From: a virus
Strand: one strand, 5' to 3'
IMG/VR virus record: IMGVR_UViG_3300020470_005312
Span: 1 to 43,724 of that record
Length of the DNA: 43,724 bases
Below are positions 1-10,800 of the stretch, piece by piece. The notes under the pieces were generated by a model, which was not told the origin of the DNA, made no database searches, and was given only the letters and a program-made list of their open reading frames with translations. Within the stretch, counting starts at the first letter, position 1, and the number at the start of each line of letters is the position of its first letter. The translations under genes and the position numbers were made by a program.

Positions 1-3000
1 CATTACATACACCACATTCATCAACAACAGCATCACCACCACATTCACCATTACAATCATCTTCTAATCCTTCAGGACAATCCCAATTTGTATCATCATA
101 ACAAGTATAACTTGAACCTTCTAATGTCGGATTACTACACATTTCATATCTAACAAGATTTATTCCACCATCATTGAAACCTCCATCAAAAAATGGATTG
201 GATGGAGTATGTCCGTGAACCACATAAGTACCAGATTCATTTGGAATAGATGGAACGCCCCCAATAGTGTCACTCTTGACACATACAAAATCGTGATTTT
301 CTGCATATGGAATACCATCTCTGTCCCAATCCCTAAAGAAAATATACTCTGTATTTAAAATACCTGCCGAATTACAAACTCCACAATTGTCTACAGCACC
401 TGGTAGACAACAATGGTCTTCTTCATTACATTTAATGTTTCCATCACTAGCAAAATCACAAATTCCAGTTGTATCACTTATATTTTCACCACCATAAAGA
501 CCACCACAATCAACACATCCTACATTCCAATTTAAATTTCCTGGTATATAATCACTACCCCAAATATCCGCACAAGGATTGTTGAATATGTAATTACCAT
601 TTGCAAGTCTCCATCCATCTCCATCCCAACTAGGAATATAATCACCTTGTGGACAAGAACCATCTATTGTCCAATTACAACAAGTCATTGTCATACAATT
701 ACCACAATCATCTGTCTTATGACCATTCTGGTCACTAAAACATTCAACATTATCTCGACAATCACTATATAAAGTTATGTCTGACTCTTGAGACGAACAA
801 TGACCACAACTATCCCAATACCCATATTCACAAGTGTCATTTGGGTCACTTGCATAAGTACCATCAGCTAACTGATAACAATTAGTTCCATCACTATCAA
901 CAGGACAAGGACATTCATCATACACATCATAAACAGCATTATATCCTGGACACATATATGTGTTAACACATGTCGAGTCACCTAAATTATCATCACAAGG
1001 ATGTCCGTCTTTATCAAAATCTAATCTACACGATATTTTATTATAATCTAAACCATCACCGTCACCATCTCTATCAAAACAAGGAACACAATTTCCACCA
1101 AATCCGGCTGATATTGAAAAATCCATTGAACCATCAGGTGCACCTATACCACAAGGGTCTGTAACCCAACCAGTTCCACAAACACCACGACAGTCAAATC
1201 CAATAGAAGAATCACAAGATGAAATATCATTATTTGTAGTCCAACAAGGATAAGTACCTGGGTCACATATACATCTTATAGCTCCTATATTGTCATCAAA
1301 TTCTAAACTTCCATTACAATAATCAGGTCCGTCACAGACACCACAATCATCTATCACATTCGACTGACAATAATCATTCGGGTCATTACATACAGGGTCA
1401 CTACTACAATCACCACTATCACAACAATCACATTGGTAATAATTTTCTGGCTCTTCACATTGAACAACAAAAGCGGAATCACAATTTGTCAATTCATCAT
1501 TATCAAAATCGTGATACCATTTTGTTCTATAATAACAAGAACCATCGTCTACTTCAGCTTCTGCATCATAATTACAAGCAGGTTGTCCATCTGGATGATG
1601 TGGATATCCCGCATCAACAGCTCCACTACCATCTGCATCTGTACATCCGTGTTGAAAACACTTACTCGGAGACAATATTGAATCTCCACCATTTGTAACC
1701 ACAGAAACTTTAATTCTACAATCAATATTATTTTCACAATTTATAGTTGTGTCGTGAGAACATACTCCTTGATATAATCCATCATGTTGAGAACCACCAC
1801 ATAAATTCACATCTGAATAAATATGATATTTTATTTCATTGATTCCCCCATCGACACCATAATTACCACCAGCTAATATTTTCATACATCCTAATGGATA
1901 CTCTTGTTCATAAAATGGGTCATATAACTTTAAATATATTTTTTCGTGAGTGTTATCATTTACTTTATTTTTAATTGATAAACTATAAATAGGTGTAGTG
2001 TCTACAGCATTACCATCACCACCATCATTTAAAATTTTTGGATAAGGATTATTACTTATCAAAGATGAAGGAACATTATCATCTAATGAACTACTACCAT
2101 CCCAAGTTAGATATGGAACTGGAAATGTTGGATTATCCCAATATAAATGTCTATGCATTGTAATATCACCATCATCGAAAGTACCATTACCATAATCATA
2201 ATGAGTACCTCTAACTAATTTCTGATAAATTGTTGGAGGACCTTGAGTCAATGGATTTAAAACACAAGACCAAGAACAAGAACCAACTTCTTCACATTCT
2301 TCAACTTGATTTTCCCACCCTTCCCAATTATCATTGAGTTCAGTTCCACATCCTATTCCAGCAGAACCATAATGAGTTTGACAAGCTTGTCCTTGATAAG
2401 GTCCGTCTTCACAAATATAACCATAAAAGGTTGAACCAGCAGTAAGTCCCAAAGATGTCACTAATTGATTATGTGTTTCTGAATTGGCCACATGTTGAAA
2501 ATTAGTAGTGTCATATCCAACAGGAGGTAAACTTTCAAATCTTGGTAAAATACCACGAATATCACAATCATTAAAACTGTTACATTGACTACAATCAATA
2601 AGTCTATCACCATCACTACATTCAGCTCCAAATATAGAAACTATTGGTATTCCATACGGACTTTTTATACTTGTAGTGTTGATTGTGTCAATTTCTCCAA
2701 AAAATGGGTCTGATGGATTTTCCCAAAATCTATCAGGTCCTAAATCACCTACATTTTGACAAGTTGATAAAGATTCATCACTACATCTCATTAACTTGAA
2801 ATTCATTTCATAATCATCTGGAAGACCATTCCAATCAGGTAAATAATAATTAAAAGTATCTGTCCATTTTTTAGGGAAATCATGTAGACAACAATGTTCA
2901 AGTTTATCTATACAATAATTACCAGTATGTTCACCAGGACATTGTCCATCACAATTAGAATCAATTCCAAATGTTTTACATTGAGTTGTACATTCATAAG

Positions 3001-6000
3001 GTGTTGATTCACTTCCTGTCTCAACCATCTCACAAGTACCCGCCCAATTACCTTCTGTAGTTTCACCTACTTGTACTTGACCACACGAGTAAATTCCCCA
3101 AAAACAAGGGTCTCCATCAGAAGCATTATCACCACAACAAGGTTCACCATATTCACAACCATCAGTTCCTAATGCTCCACATTGTAACTCATAAATAGGT
3201 ACAGGCATTTCTGTCCAATTACAACCATCACCCACATCAGCACAATCACCATTGAATGAATCTGTATACATTCCTGCAGTCACACATCCTAATTCCATAA
3301 TAGGAGTTACCACATCCGTTCCACATAAAGGATTTCTATAACCATTCACATCACAAGTTTCATCACCGATTGGATAATATGTATCACCATTTGGGTCTAA
3401 CTTACAAACATAATCTGGTCTTATTATACAAGTACAATTTGTCCCTCCACAACCAGGGTCATTTTGATATACACTACCACCAATATCATCTTGACAAACA
3501 TAAGGCCATCCACCTTCAGGAATATCATAACAACCATTACACGATGTAGCCGCTCCATCCTCATCCCAACAATCCCAATCGTGATTTATATAAGGTTCTC
3601 CGTTATTTAAAAGTTGAGGGTATTTACTTGGACATCCTAAATACTGACTCATAGTTCTTGTTTGTTGGTATATATCATCTGTTGGAAGATTTGTTCTGTT
3701 CCATTGATTTAAAATATTTTCAACGATACTAAATACATCTGAACTATCCACGACACCATCTTGATTTACATCTGCAAAAAATGGTGCACATTCACTTATA
3801 AATGATAAATCATCAATATTGTTTATTATTTTTACAATATCAGTAACATTGATTTGACCATTATTATCAACATCTCCAAATTTAAAATCAGGAAACTGAT
3901 ATAAACAATTCAAAAATCCATCATCAAGATTAGGATTCAATGATGGTAAAGGTGGAGATGATTTTACAGAAACTTGTTTATCGTGTTTTCTTAACTTATT
4001 ATCTATAAAATTACTTTCTTTAGATTTAATTAATCTATTTTTAGCTTGTAATTGAGTAGACCTATTTTGACCAACAACTGTTACTTTTAAATCTGTTTGA
4101 CCAAGTAAGTTACCTTGACTATCTTTTATTATTAAATCAAAATTTCTAATACCAGGTACACCAGCTTGAAACCATCTACAATTAGGAATACCATTACATA
4201 TATCTGCATTATCATCGTATGATAAAGTTACTCCATCAGTCTGTATCCATTCATACCTGAATGTACTTTCATCGTATATATCGTCTTGATATAAAGAGTT
4301 TATTACTATTGGAAATCCTTCATCTTGATTTACTTCTAAATCAGGTCCTCCGTCAACTAAAAATGGTTGTACGCCCGTATCCCAAGTACCTGTCATAAAA
4401 CTCGCATAACCTATAGTACAATCTGAACCATCCCAACAAGGACCTGGATTACAATAAGGATTTTGGTCACCACAATTAGTGATATCATCTCCATCAGGAA
4501 AATAACAAAGATTACCATTTGTACAAAATCCCATCGCACAATCAACTTGTGCAACAGGAATACCACAACTAACTTCTTGTAAGGTGTTACTATCCCACCA
4601 AGTATAAAGTTGATTCCAATGAGTTTGTCCTTCTATTTCAAAATCTATACCAACATTATCACATGGTTCACATAAAGTTCCATCTGGTAATTCACAAAGT
4701 GGGTCATTCCCTAAATAGGAATCTCCACATTGATACAATGCCTCTTTCGCTTTAACTTCTACTCTAAATTTAGTGTTCATCCATTGATTAATATCATCCC
4801 AACCATCTACATCTTGAAAACCAGAAGGACCTGATATCGTGTTTTCGGTTATGACATAATTATGAACGACTTGATATACACCATCCCCAATATATTGAAT
4901 TGTCTCATCTTCATACCAAGAAGTAGAATTTGAAAAATTTTGTCCTGGTAAAGAAGCAATTCTTGTTGAAATAGATTCAACAGGATTATCTATACTATAT
5001 ATCTGAACTTTAACATCAATAGAATCTCCAGGTATTAAAATCGCATTATCTATTGATGTACCATCTGGATATGTTATCCAAACTTTATTTCTACAATTAT
5101 CAGGATTTTCTGTATCTAAACAACAATTAGATAGTTGTTCGAAGTTACTTCCACCACAAATACCACAAAGGTCATTAATACTATCTCCAAAACAAACACC
5201 AGCACAATCAAAATCACTTCCTACAAAAACACCATCACATGTACCACCTGTAAAATCCATAGTTCCACTACAATAATTACTACCATAACATACACCACAA
5301 TCATCATAACAACTTTCCGTACCAGTTCCTATCCCACCACCTTGACCATCACAAGTAGAAGGACATTGTTCACAAGAACCTGAATTATCTAAAACCCAAC
5401 CTGGAGGTTCTTCACCTTCACAAAATTGAGCAGATAAGTCAGGACAACCAAATCCATCCCAATCATTTGTATCATTGTAGTAGTCTAAAGGTTGGTCTCC
5501 ACTACAACCACATGGATATGATTCAGAACCTGGATAAGTATATTCACAACAAGTGGTATCACCATATACACCTAACCATATCCCGTTACAATTTTCATTA
5601 TTTATACTATAATCTTGTGAACATGATTCAAGACTTCCTTGTATTTGAGTATAGTTTACTTTTCTATAATGAAATGTGTTTATAGAACGATAATTTATCC
5701 ATAGACCTTCAAATTCGTCAAATGAAGGTGGGTCTGACTTTCCAGGATTGTCAAATGAAGTTCCAAGAGCAAAAATATTACATAATTCTGAAGCTTTAGA
5801 TTCGGAAAACAACCATGGATGACGAATATTGATAGGAAGGTCTGAACCAATTCCACCTTTCGATAAATAGAATGTACAAGCTTCTACATCTTTATCCCAA
5901 TCTGATTCCCAATTCCAATTAGGCACTGTTTCAGTTGAATAATTTGTAAATACTTCAGACACTACAGAAGATAATTTACCTGATAAACACACAAGATCCC

Positions 6001-7804
6001 AACTATCATCAAACGCATCACCTGCCTGTGATTCCCAAGCTTCTTGACAACTCATATATCCTATGTCATCTGGGTTAGAACATGCACCATACGGCAAGTT
6101 ATAATCCCCAGGTTCACCACAGTCATTCGAACCACCTAAATAGTGATCTCTAATTTGACATTGATTCATAGGGTGACCCCAAACATTAGTTATAGCACCT
6201 GATGATAATCCATATTGTCCACAACCTGACATAGCTCTCGCACCCCAATTATCTAATGCTTCATTTGTAGGGTCGTGGTCAGGTCTAAAATTCATATTAA
6301 AAAGATTAAAATACATTGTACCTATAATATCTGCATAAAATACAAATTCACCACCACCAAAATCATAACCTGGTGCACCATTACCTGTACCTGAACAATC
6401 ATTTGTATATGATGATTTATAATTACAGGATAATGGGTCAAGACATCCTACACATTGATTAGAACCACCACATATTCCACATTGGTCAAATTCATTTGAT
6501 GGACAATTACAATATTCTTGTGTCTCTTCACAGGTTTGTACTGCCCAGGGATATGTTACTGGACTTTGAGGACATATAAATGTTGACTCTTCACAACAAC
6601 CTATACCATCATTATCTTCATCAGTAAACCATTTATATTGATTTTGATAGACAGGGTTACATTGACTTACCGAATGTAATGTACAATCATTGTCTGAACA
6701 TAAATTACATTCAGTAAATGTTATATCATCATTTGTAAAAAGTGTAAATCCTTGAGAGATTAGTGTTGTGTAATTTACAGCATCACCTGGACAAGGACAA
6801 GGTACTCCTGATGGCCATGGAGTCTCACCATCACCGAATGGAAATCTCCATGTTGATTCTTCACTCTGACACCAGAATGGGTTGTCTTCTTTAAGACAAT
6901 AGAACATACATCCTTCATACTCACACATTTCTGTTACTGGAGTATCAGGACATTCACCTTCCACACATCCATCTGGACAACCAGGATAGCATATAGCACT
7001 ATCACCACAATTAGAAGTATCACCACCAGGAGTACAACTTAATAAAGTGTCCTCACAAAATCCTTCATTATTACAAGCTGGTTGTGTATAAAAATTAGAT
7101 GCATCCACATCCATACAACCATAAACTTCATCAATGATAGGAACACATTCAACATCCCTCATATTTTTTAATTCACAAGTTCCAGCTATAGCCCCACCAT
7201 TACCATCATCTTCACATATCCAAACTTTACAACAATCTCCTCTACCCTCACATTCAGGGTCACAATAACAATCCCTCGTTACTTCAACAGCACTAAATGG
7301 ATGAACTACAGAATTTTGAGGGTCAACTTGAGTTGTTACTTGAATACCAACCTTACCACTATCGTTACACATATTTCCTTGAGGTCCGTTGAGACAACTA
7401 CAAGCACCTTCTACTCCATCGATAGGGTCTCCACATGTACTTGGAAAATTATCTTCAGAACTTTCATAATACCTACAACAATAACCATTACCTACTGATA
7501 AGTTACCAGCTGTAGCAGTCCACATTGGAATATTATAAAAAACATCACCATCTGTTTGATAGTAACCATTACAAGAACAAGGATTATAATCATTTTGAAA
7601 TGTTAATACATTATTACATTGAAACTCATTATCTAATTTACCATTGTAACCACAACAACTTGGAAAAAGTCCACCTGAAACAGCGGGGTCTATAGCCCAA
7701 TCATACTCTAATCCCATAGAGTTCATTGGTGAACAATCACTAGTATCTGTACCACACTGTGGCCATTCGTAATAATTTAAATCTGCTTGACAGTTAAAAG
7801 CCAT
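1..7804 (-). CDS. Giant cysteine-rich repeat protein with dockerin-like pair (3' end outside window)
   Basis: An uninterrupted minus-strand frame runs from an ATG at 7804 to the left edge, at least 2600 codons, with no stop seen. It starts 11 nt after the 1521-aa gene and has AAGGA about 8 nt upstream. The protein is packed with cysteines. It repeats the D-x-C-G-[VI]-C-x-G module (near 5-22, 370, 1340, 5150, 5300 and 6480) and many D-x-D-x-D-G calcium-type loops. Around residues 1311-1322 and 1345-1356 lie two dockerin/EF-hand-like loops (D-V-D-N-N-G and D-V-N-Q-D-G). Such modules are known from long secreted proteins of marine bacteria. I infer an extracellular, calcium- and disulphide-stabilised fibre or adhesin, probably virion-attached. 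I see no signal peptide and no known tail-fibre domain. The reading frame is certain; the role is not. Confidence 0.85.
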   Translation of the reverse strand, partial: MAFNCQADLNYYEWPQCGTDTSDCSPMNSMGLEYDWAIDPAVSGGLFPSCCGYNGKLDNEFQCNNVLTFQNDYNPCSCNGYYQTDGDVFYNIPMWTATAGNLSVGNGYCCRYYESSEDNFPSTCGDPIDGVEGACSCLNGPQGNMCNDSGKVGIQVTTQVDPQNSVVHPFSAVEVTRDCYCDPECEGRGDCCKVWICEDDGNGGAIAGTCELKNMRDVECVPIIDEVYGCMDVDASNFYTQPACNNEGFCEDTLLSCTPGGDTSNCGDSAICYPGCPDGCVEGECPDTPVTEMCEYEGCMFYCLKEDNPFWCQSEESTWRFPFGDGETPWPSGVPCPCPGDAVNYTTLISQGFTLFTNDDITFTECNLCSDNDCTLHSVSQCNPVYQNQYKWFTDEDNDGIGCCEESTFICPQSPVTYPWAVQTCEETQEYCNCPSNEFDQCGICGGSNQCVGCLDPLSCNYKSSYTNDCSGTGNGAPGYDFGGGEFVFYADIIGTMYFNLFNMNFRPDHDPTNEALDNWGARAMSGCGQYGLSSGAITNVWGHPMNQCQIRDHYLGGSNDCGEPGDYNLPYGACSNPDDIGYMSCQEAWESQAGDAFDDSWDLVCLSGKLSSVVSEVFTNYSTETVPNWNWESDWDKDVEACTFYLSKGGIGSDLPINIRHPWLFSESKASELCNIFALGTSFDNPGKSDPPSFDEFEGLWINYRSINTFHYRKVNYTQIQGSLESCSQDYSINNENCNGIWLGVYGDTTCCEYTYPGSESYPCGCSGDQPLDYYNDTNDWDGFGCPDLSAQFCEGEEPPGWVLDNSGSCEQCPSTCDGQGGGIGTGTESCYDDCGVCYGSNYCSGTMDFTGGTCDGVFVGSDFDCAGVCFGDSINDLCGICGGSNFEQLSNCCLDTENPDNCRNKVWITYPDGTSIDNAILIPGDSIDVKVQIYSIDNPVESISTRIASLPGQNFSNSTSWYEDETIQYIGDGVYQVVHNYVITENTISGPSGFQDVDGWDDINQWMNTKFRVEVKAKEALYQCGDSYLGNDPLCELPDGTLCEPCDNVGIDFEIEGQTHWNQLYTWWDSNTLQEVSCGIPVAQVDCAMGFCTNGNLCYFPDGDDITNCGDQNPYCNPGPCWDGSDCTIGYASFMTGTWDTGVQPFLVDGGPDLEVNQDEGFPIVINSLYQDDIYDESTFRYEWIQTDGVTLSYDDNADICNGIPNCRWFQAGVPGIRNFDLIIKDSQGNLLGQTDLKVTVVGQNRSTQLQAKNRLIKSKESNFIDNKLRKHDKQVSVKSSPPLPSLNPNLDDGFLNCLYQFPDFKFGDVDNNGQINVTDIVKIINNIDDLSFISECAPFFADVNQDGVVDSSDVFSIVENILNQWNRTNLPTDDIYQQTRTMSQYLGCPSKYPQLLNNGEPYINHDWDCWDEDGAATSCNGCYDIPEGGWPYVCQDDIGGSVYQNDPGCGGTNCTCIIRPDYVCKLDPNGDTYYPIGDETCDVNGYRNPLCGTDVVTPIMELGCVTAGMYTDSFNGDCADVGDGCNWTEMPVPIYELQCGALGTDGCEYGEPCCGDNASDGDPCFWGIYSCGQVQVGETTEGNWAGTCEMVETGSESTPYECTTQCKTFGIDSNCDGQCPGEHTGNYCIDKLEHCCLHDFPKKWTDTFNYYLPDWNGLPDDYEMNFKLMRCSDESLSTCQNVGDLGPDRFWENPSDPFFGEIDTINTTSIKSPYGIPIVSIFGAECSDGDRLIDCSQCNSFNDCDIRGILPRFESLPPVGYDTTNFQHVANSETHNQLVTSLGLTAGSTFYGYICEDGPYQGQACQTHYGSAGIGCGTELNDNWEGWENQVEECEEVGSCSWSCVLNPLTQGPPTIYQKLVRGTHYDYGNGTFDDGDITMHRHLYWDNPTFPVPYLTWDGSSSLDDNVPSSLISNNPYPKILNDGGDGNAVDTTPIYSLSIKNKVNDNTHEKIYLKLYDPFYEQEYPLGCMKILAGGNYGVDGGINEIKYHIYSDVNLCGGSQHDGLYQGVCSHDTTINCENNIDCRIKVSVVTNGGDSILSPSKCFQHGCTDADGSGAVDAGYPHHPDGQPACNYDAEAEVDDGSCYYRTKWYHDFDNDELTNCDSAFVVQCEEPENYYQCDCCDSGDCSSDPVCNDPNDYCQSNVIDDCGVCDGPDYCNGSLEFDDNIGAIRCICDPGTYPCWTTNNDISSCDSSIGFDCRGVCGTGWVTDPCGIGAPDGSMDFSISAGFGGNCVPCFDRDGDGDGLDYNKISCRLDFDKDGHPCDDNLGDSTCVNTYMCPGYNAVYDVYDECPCPVDSDGTNCYQLADGTYASDPNDTCEYGYWDSCGHCSSQESDITLYSDCRDNVECFSDQNGHKTDDCGNCMTMTCCNWTIDGSCPQGDYIPSWDGDGWRLANGNYIFNNPCADIWGSDYIPGNLNWNVGCVDCGGLYGGENISDTTGICDFASDGNIKCNEEDHCCLPGAVDNCGVCNSAGILNTEYIFFRDWDRDGIPYAENHDFVCVKSDTIGGVPSIPNESGTYVVHGHTPSNPFFDGGFNDGGINLVRYEMCSNPTLEGSSYTCYDDTNWDCPEGLEDDCNGECGGDAVVDECGVCN

Positions 7805-7815
7805 ATAACTTTTCC

Positions 7816-10800
7816 TTAATTCCTATATCTTACTGGACAATGACTATTAGCACTTATTAAACCGGCATCTACTAATTCTCCTGGTATATAAGGACCTAAA
7901 CCGCCTGCATAAACATCATCTGGAAAGTCAGACAAATAGCTGTCAATATTACGATACATAGGTCCGTACCCACCGTTTACTTCTTGGTATTCCGCCGATT
8001 GACAATGGTCACAATCAGTTCCATCATCATACCAACTCGATGAACCTCCTCCACCATAATATATACAAGTATAAGAACCATTTGATGCAGACCATACCAT
8101 ATTACAACAAGCTTCGACTGCACAATAAAACCATGGAGCTAATGTTTTTAAATAAGTATCGTCTGGATATCCAGATGCCCAAACATTGTCTCCACTAACT
8201 GATAAGTTGGAGTCATAGAAAACTCCGTGAGCATCATTCTCATTACCACCCGATACAAAACCAGCAGCTGCTACCATTTCACACCAAGCATCTGGTGGTG
8301 CAGCTGGATAAGTATTCATCATACCTTGACTTCCACCACCTCCTTGAAATGCACCTGTATTAAAAGCACCATCATTACATTCTTTTACAGTTGGGTTAAT
8401 AAGATTACCCTGCCAGAATGTATAAGTTTCTGACATATTCTCTCTGGTTGTTAATGCCATACAATCAGCACATGGTGTATCATCCCAATTATGAAATACA
8501 CAGTCGTTAGCACCAGTATGAGTACCAAATCCTATTTGACCTCGAACATCATCCCACGCACAATGAGACCATCGATAATCACAGCAATCTCTAAACCAAA
8601 CACATGCAAAACTACAATCACAGTCTTGATTGTCCAAATAAGAACCACCTGACCACCATCTACCATCTTCACCTGTAGAAGTTCCAAAACAATTATTGTT
8701 ACAAGTTTGTAATCCACCACCACATGAAGAACCATCACCACCACAAACTTCACAATAATCTATATAATTATCAACATGTCCATCACCACCACCAACTGTA
8801 GCAGGTTGACCTCCAGCACAAACACCACACATACCAACTCTATTTTCACAAGACCTTTCTTTAGTAAAAGGATGTGAACAATCAGCTGTATTGGAGTAAT
8901 AACAAAGACCAGTTATACCTTGATATGCATATTGACTTCGCCACTCATCTCTTATTGATGGTTCTACATTTAAAGATTGTACCATTTTTGGATTTGCTTG
9001 TTGTTGAATTTTTCCTTTTCCACCAGCTTTATAGTACCAGTATTGATGCGAACCTGCATAATTACCAGCACTATCCTGTCCTCCACAATATCCAGCAAAG
9101 TACTCTGAAAGGTCTCCTGATTGACCTTGACATAAATTTATATTAAGTGCACCGGGACCGCTAGGTGTGTAATTAAAAGTATAAGAACCTACTATTTGAT
9201 TATTTACATTATATATTTGTTTTGTGGTTTTAACAGTTCTATCCCCTTGACCACATCTGTTACTTCCTGTACATGTTTCTGCCCAGTTAATTCGACCTAC
9301 TATCGGATTTCCATCAGGATCTAAATGAGATTGGTCATAAACTCTATTATCCCAAGCTTTATAATCCCATCCTGTCAATTCTTCTCCACCATTACTTGAA
9401 CATACAGGGTCACCATATGTTCCACTTAAACCCCCACAATCACTTGCACACCAAGTATAACACTCACACCACTTATCTGTCCAATCATTCTGGTCTTCAC
9501 CAAACCATCCATCACCTTTACATTCACCTGCAGGTGCACCTGCACCACCAGCTATATTTTCTTCAGGGTAATTTCCAGCTGGTACTTGATTACTTGGGTC
9601 ATTACCATAATGCATACAAGAGCTAGAATTAAAAATTGGGTTTGTACAATAAGGATGTCCACCACAACATGCTGGTCTATCAGCATAACTATCAAAACTA
9701 ACACAAAGTTGTTCTTCTTCAGGAGTACAACATTTTATACAATTATTACACGAATCAAAGCTAGCACTTCCATTTGACACACCCGTACAATCTTCACAAG
9801 ATGAACCATTACCACCACATACACCACAATCATCAAAGAAATTTGCGGCACAATCACAAGCCAAATCCCAACCTAAATCTGCCCATGCACAAGGTTGACC
9901 ATCACTACAAATAATGTTGTTATAATCTGATTGGTTTATAGCAGATGGTGCAGGTCCTTCAACATAATTTGCTGGTGCTGCACCACAACTTAAGACATAA
10001 TCAACATTACCTTCACAAGGTTGACCATCACCATCTGAATCATAATAATAAAATTTAGGTGGTGATGCATCACATCCAGTATAACTTGAACTAGCACCTG
10101 ATTGCATAGTTCCACAACAACAATTAGAGTCCATACCTTCTGCCGCTGAACAATTTAATCCTAATTGTTCTTGTTCTGCAGTTGACCAAGTTCTACCACC
10201 AATACAAGAAGCAAAATAAGCTGAAAGACCTCCATCACAATCTCCACAGTCATCGAGTTGAGAACCATATCCTGCATCACCTGGACAAAGACCATTACAA
10301 TCTACCCAATGGTCTGGGTCACATGAAGGATTTTGTGTATTTTCACCACAACAGAGACCACAACTATCATCATAAGTGTCACTAGAACAATCGTGGTCTA
10401 TATCACTACAAGAAGTAGACCAATTAGACGAATCTGGGGCATCCAATGGACAAGCCCGTATTGGTACACATTGTTCAGGAGTTTCAGAACAATTTACTCC
10501 AGGATTTGCTCCAAAATCTCCATCATAATCATCTGGTAAATGAGAGGTACAAGGTCGACATCCATCAGTTTCGTTTGCCCCCAAAATAGGACAATACCAA
10601 TCACCATAATCACATAAAGATTGGTGATGTTCTACACAAGTCGAACAATAGTTACAAGCTGTTGGGTCAGTACAACCAAATACATTGTCTATTACAAATT
10701 CTGAATTTATAGCTTCACAATTACCACCATCACAATTTAAACCACCATCTTTATAATTTAATCTCGTGCTCCAATCTGTTTTTAACCAAGCCCAATTTGT

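Noticed and set aside
970-7498. Short frames of 60-110 aa on both strands across the 1-7804 region
   Set aside because: They are rich in His, Tyr and Thr, lack ribosome sites and lie across the giant minus-strand gene; they are antisense or alternate-frame shadows.
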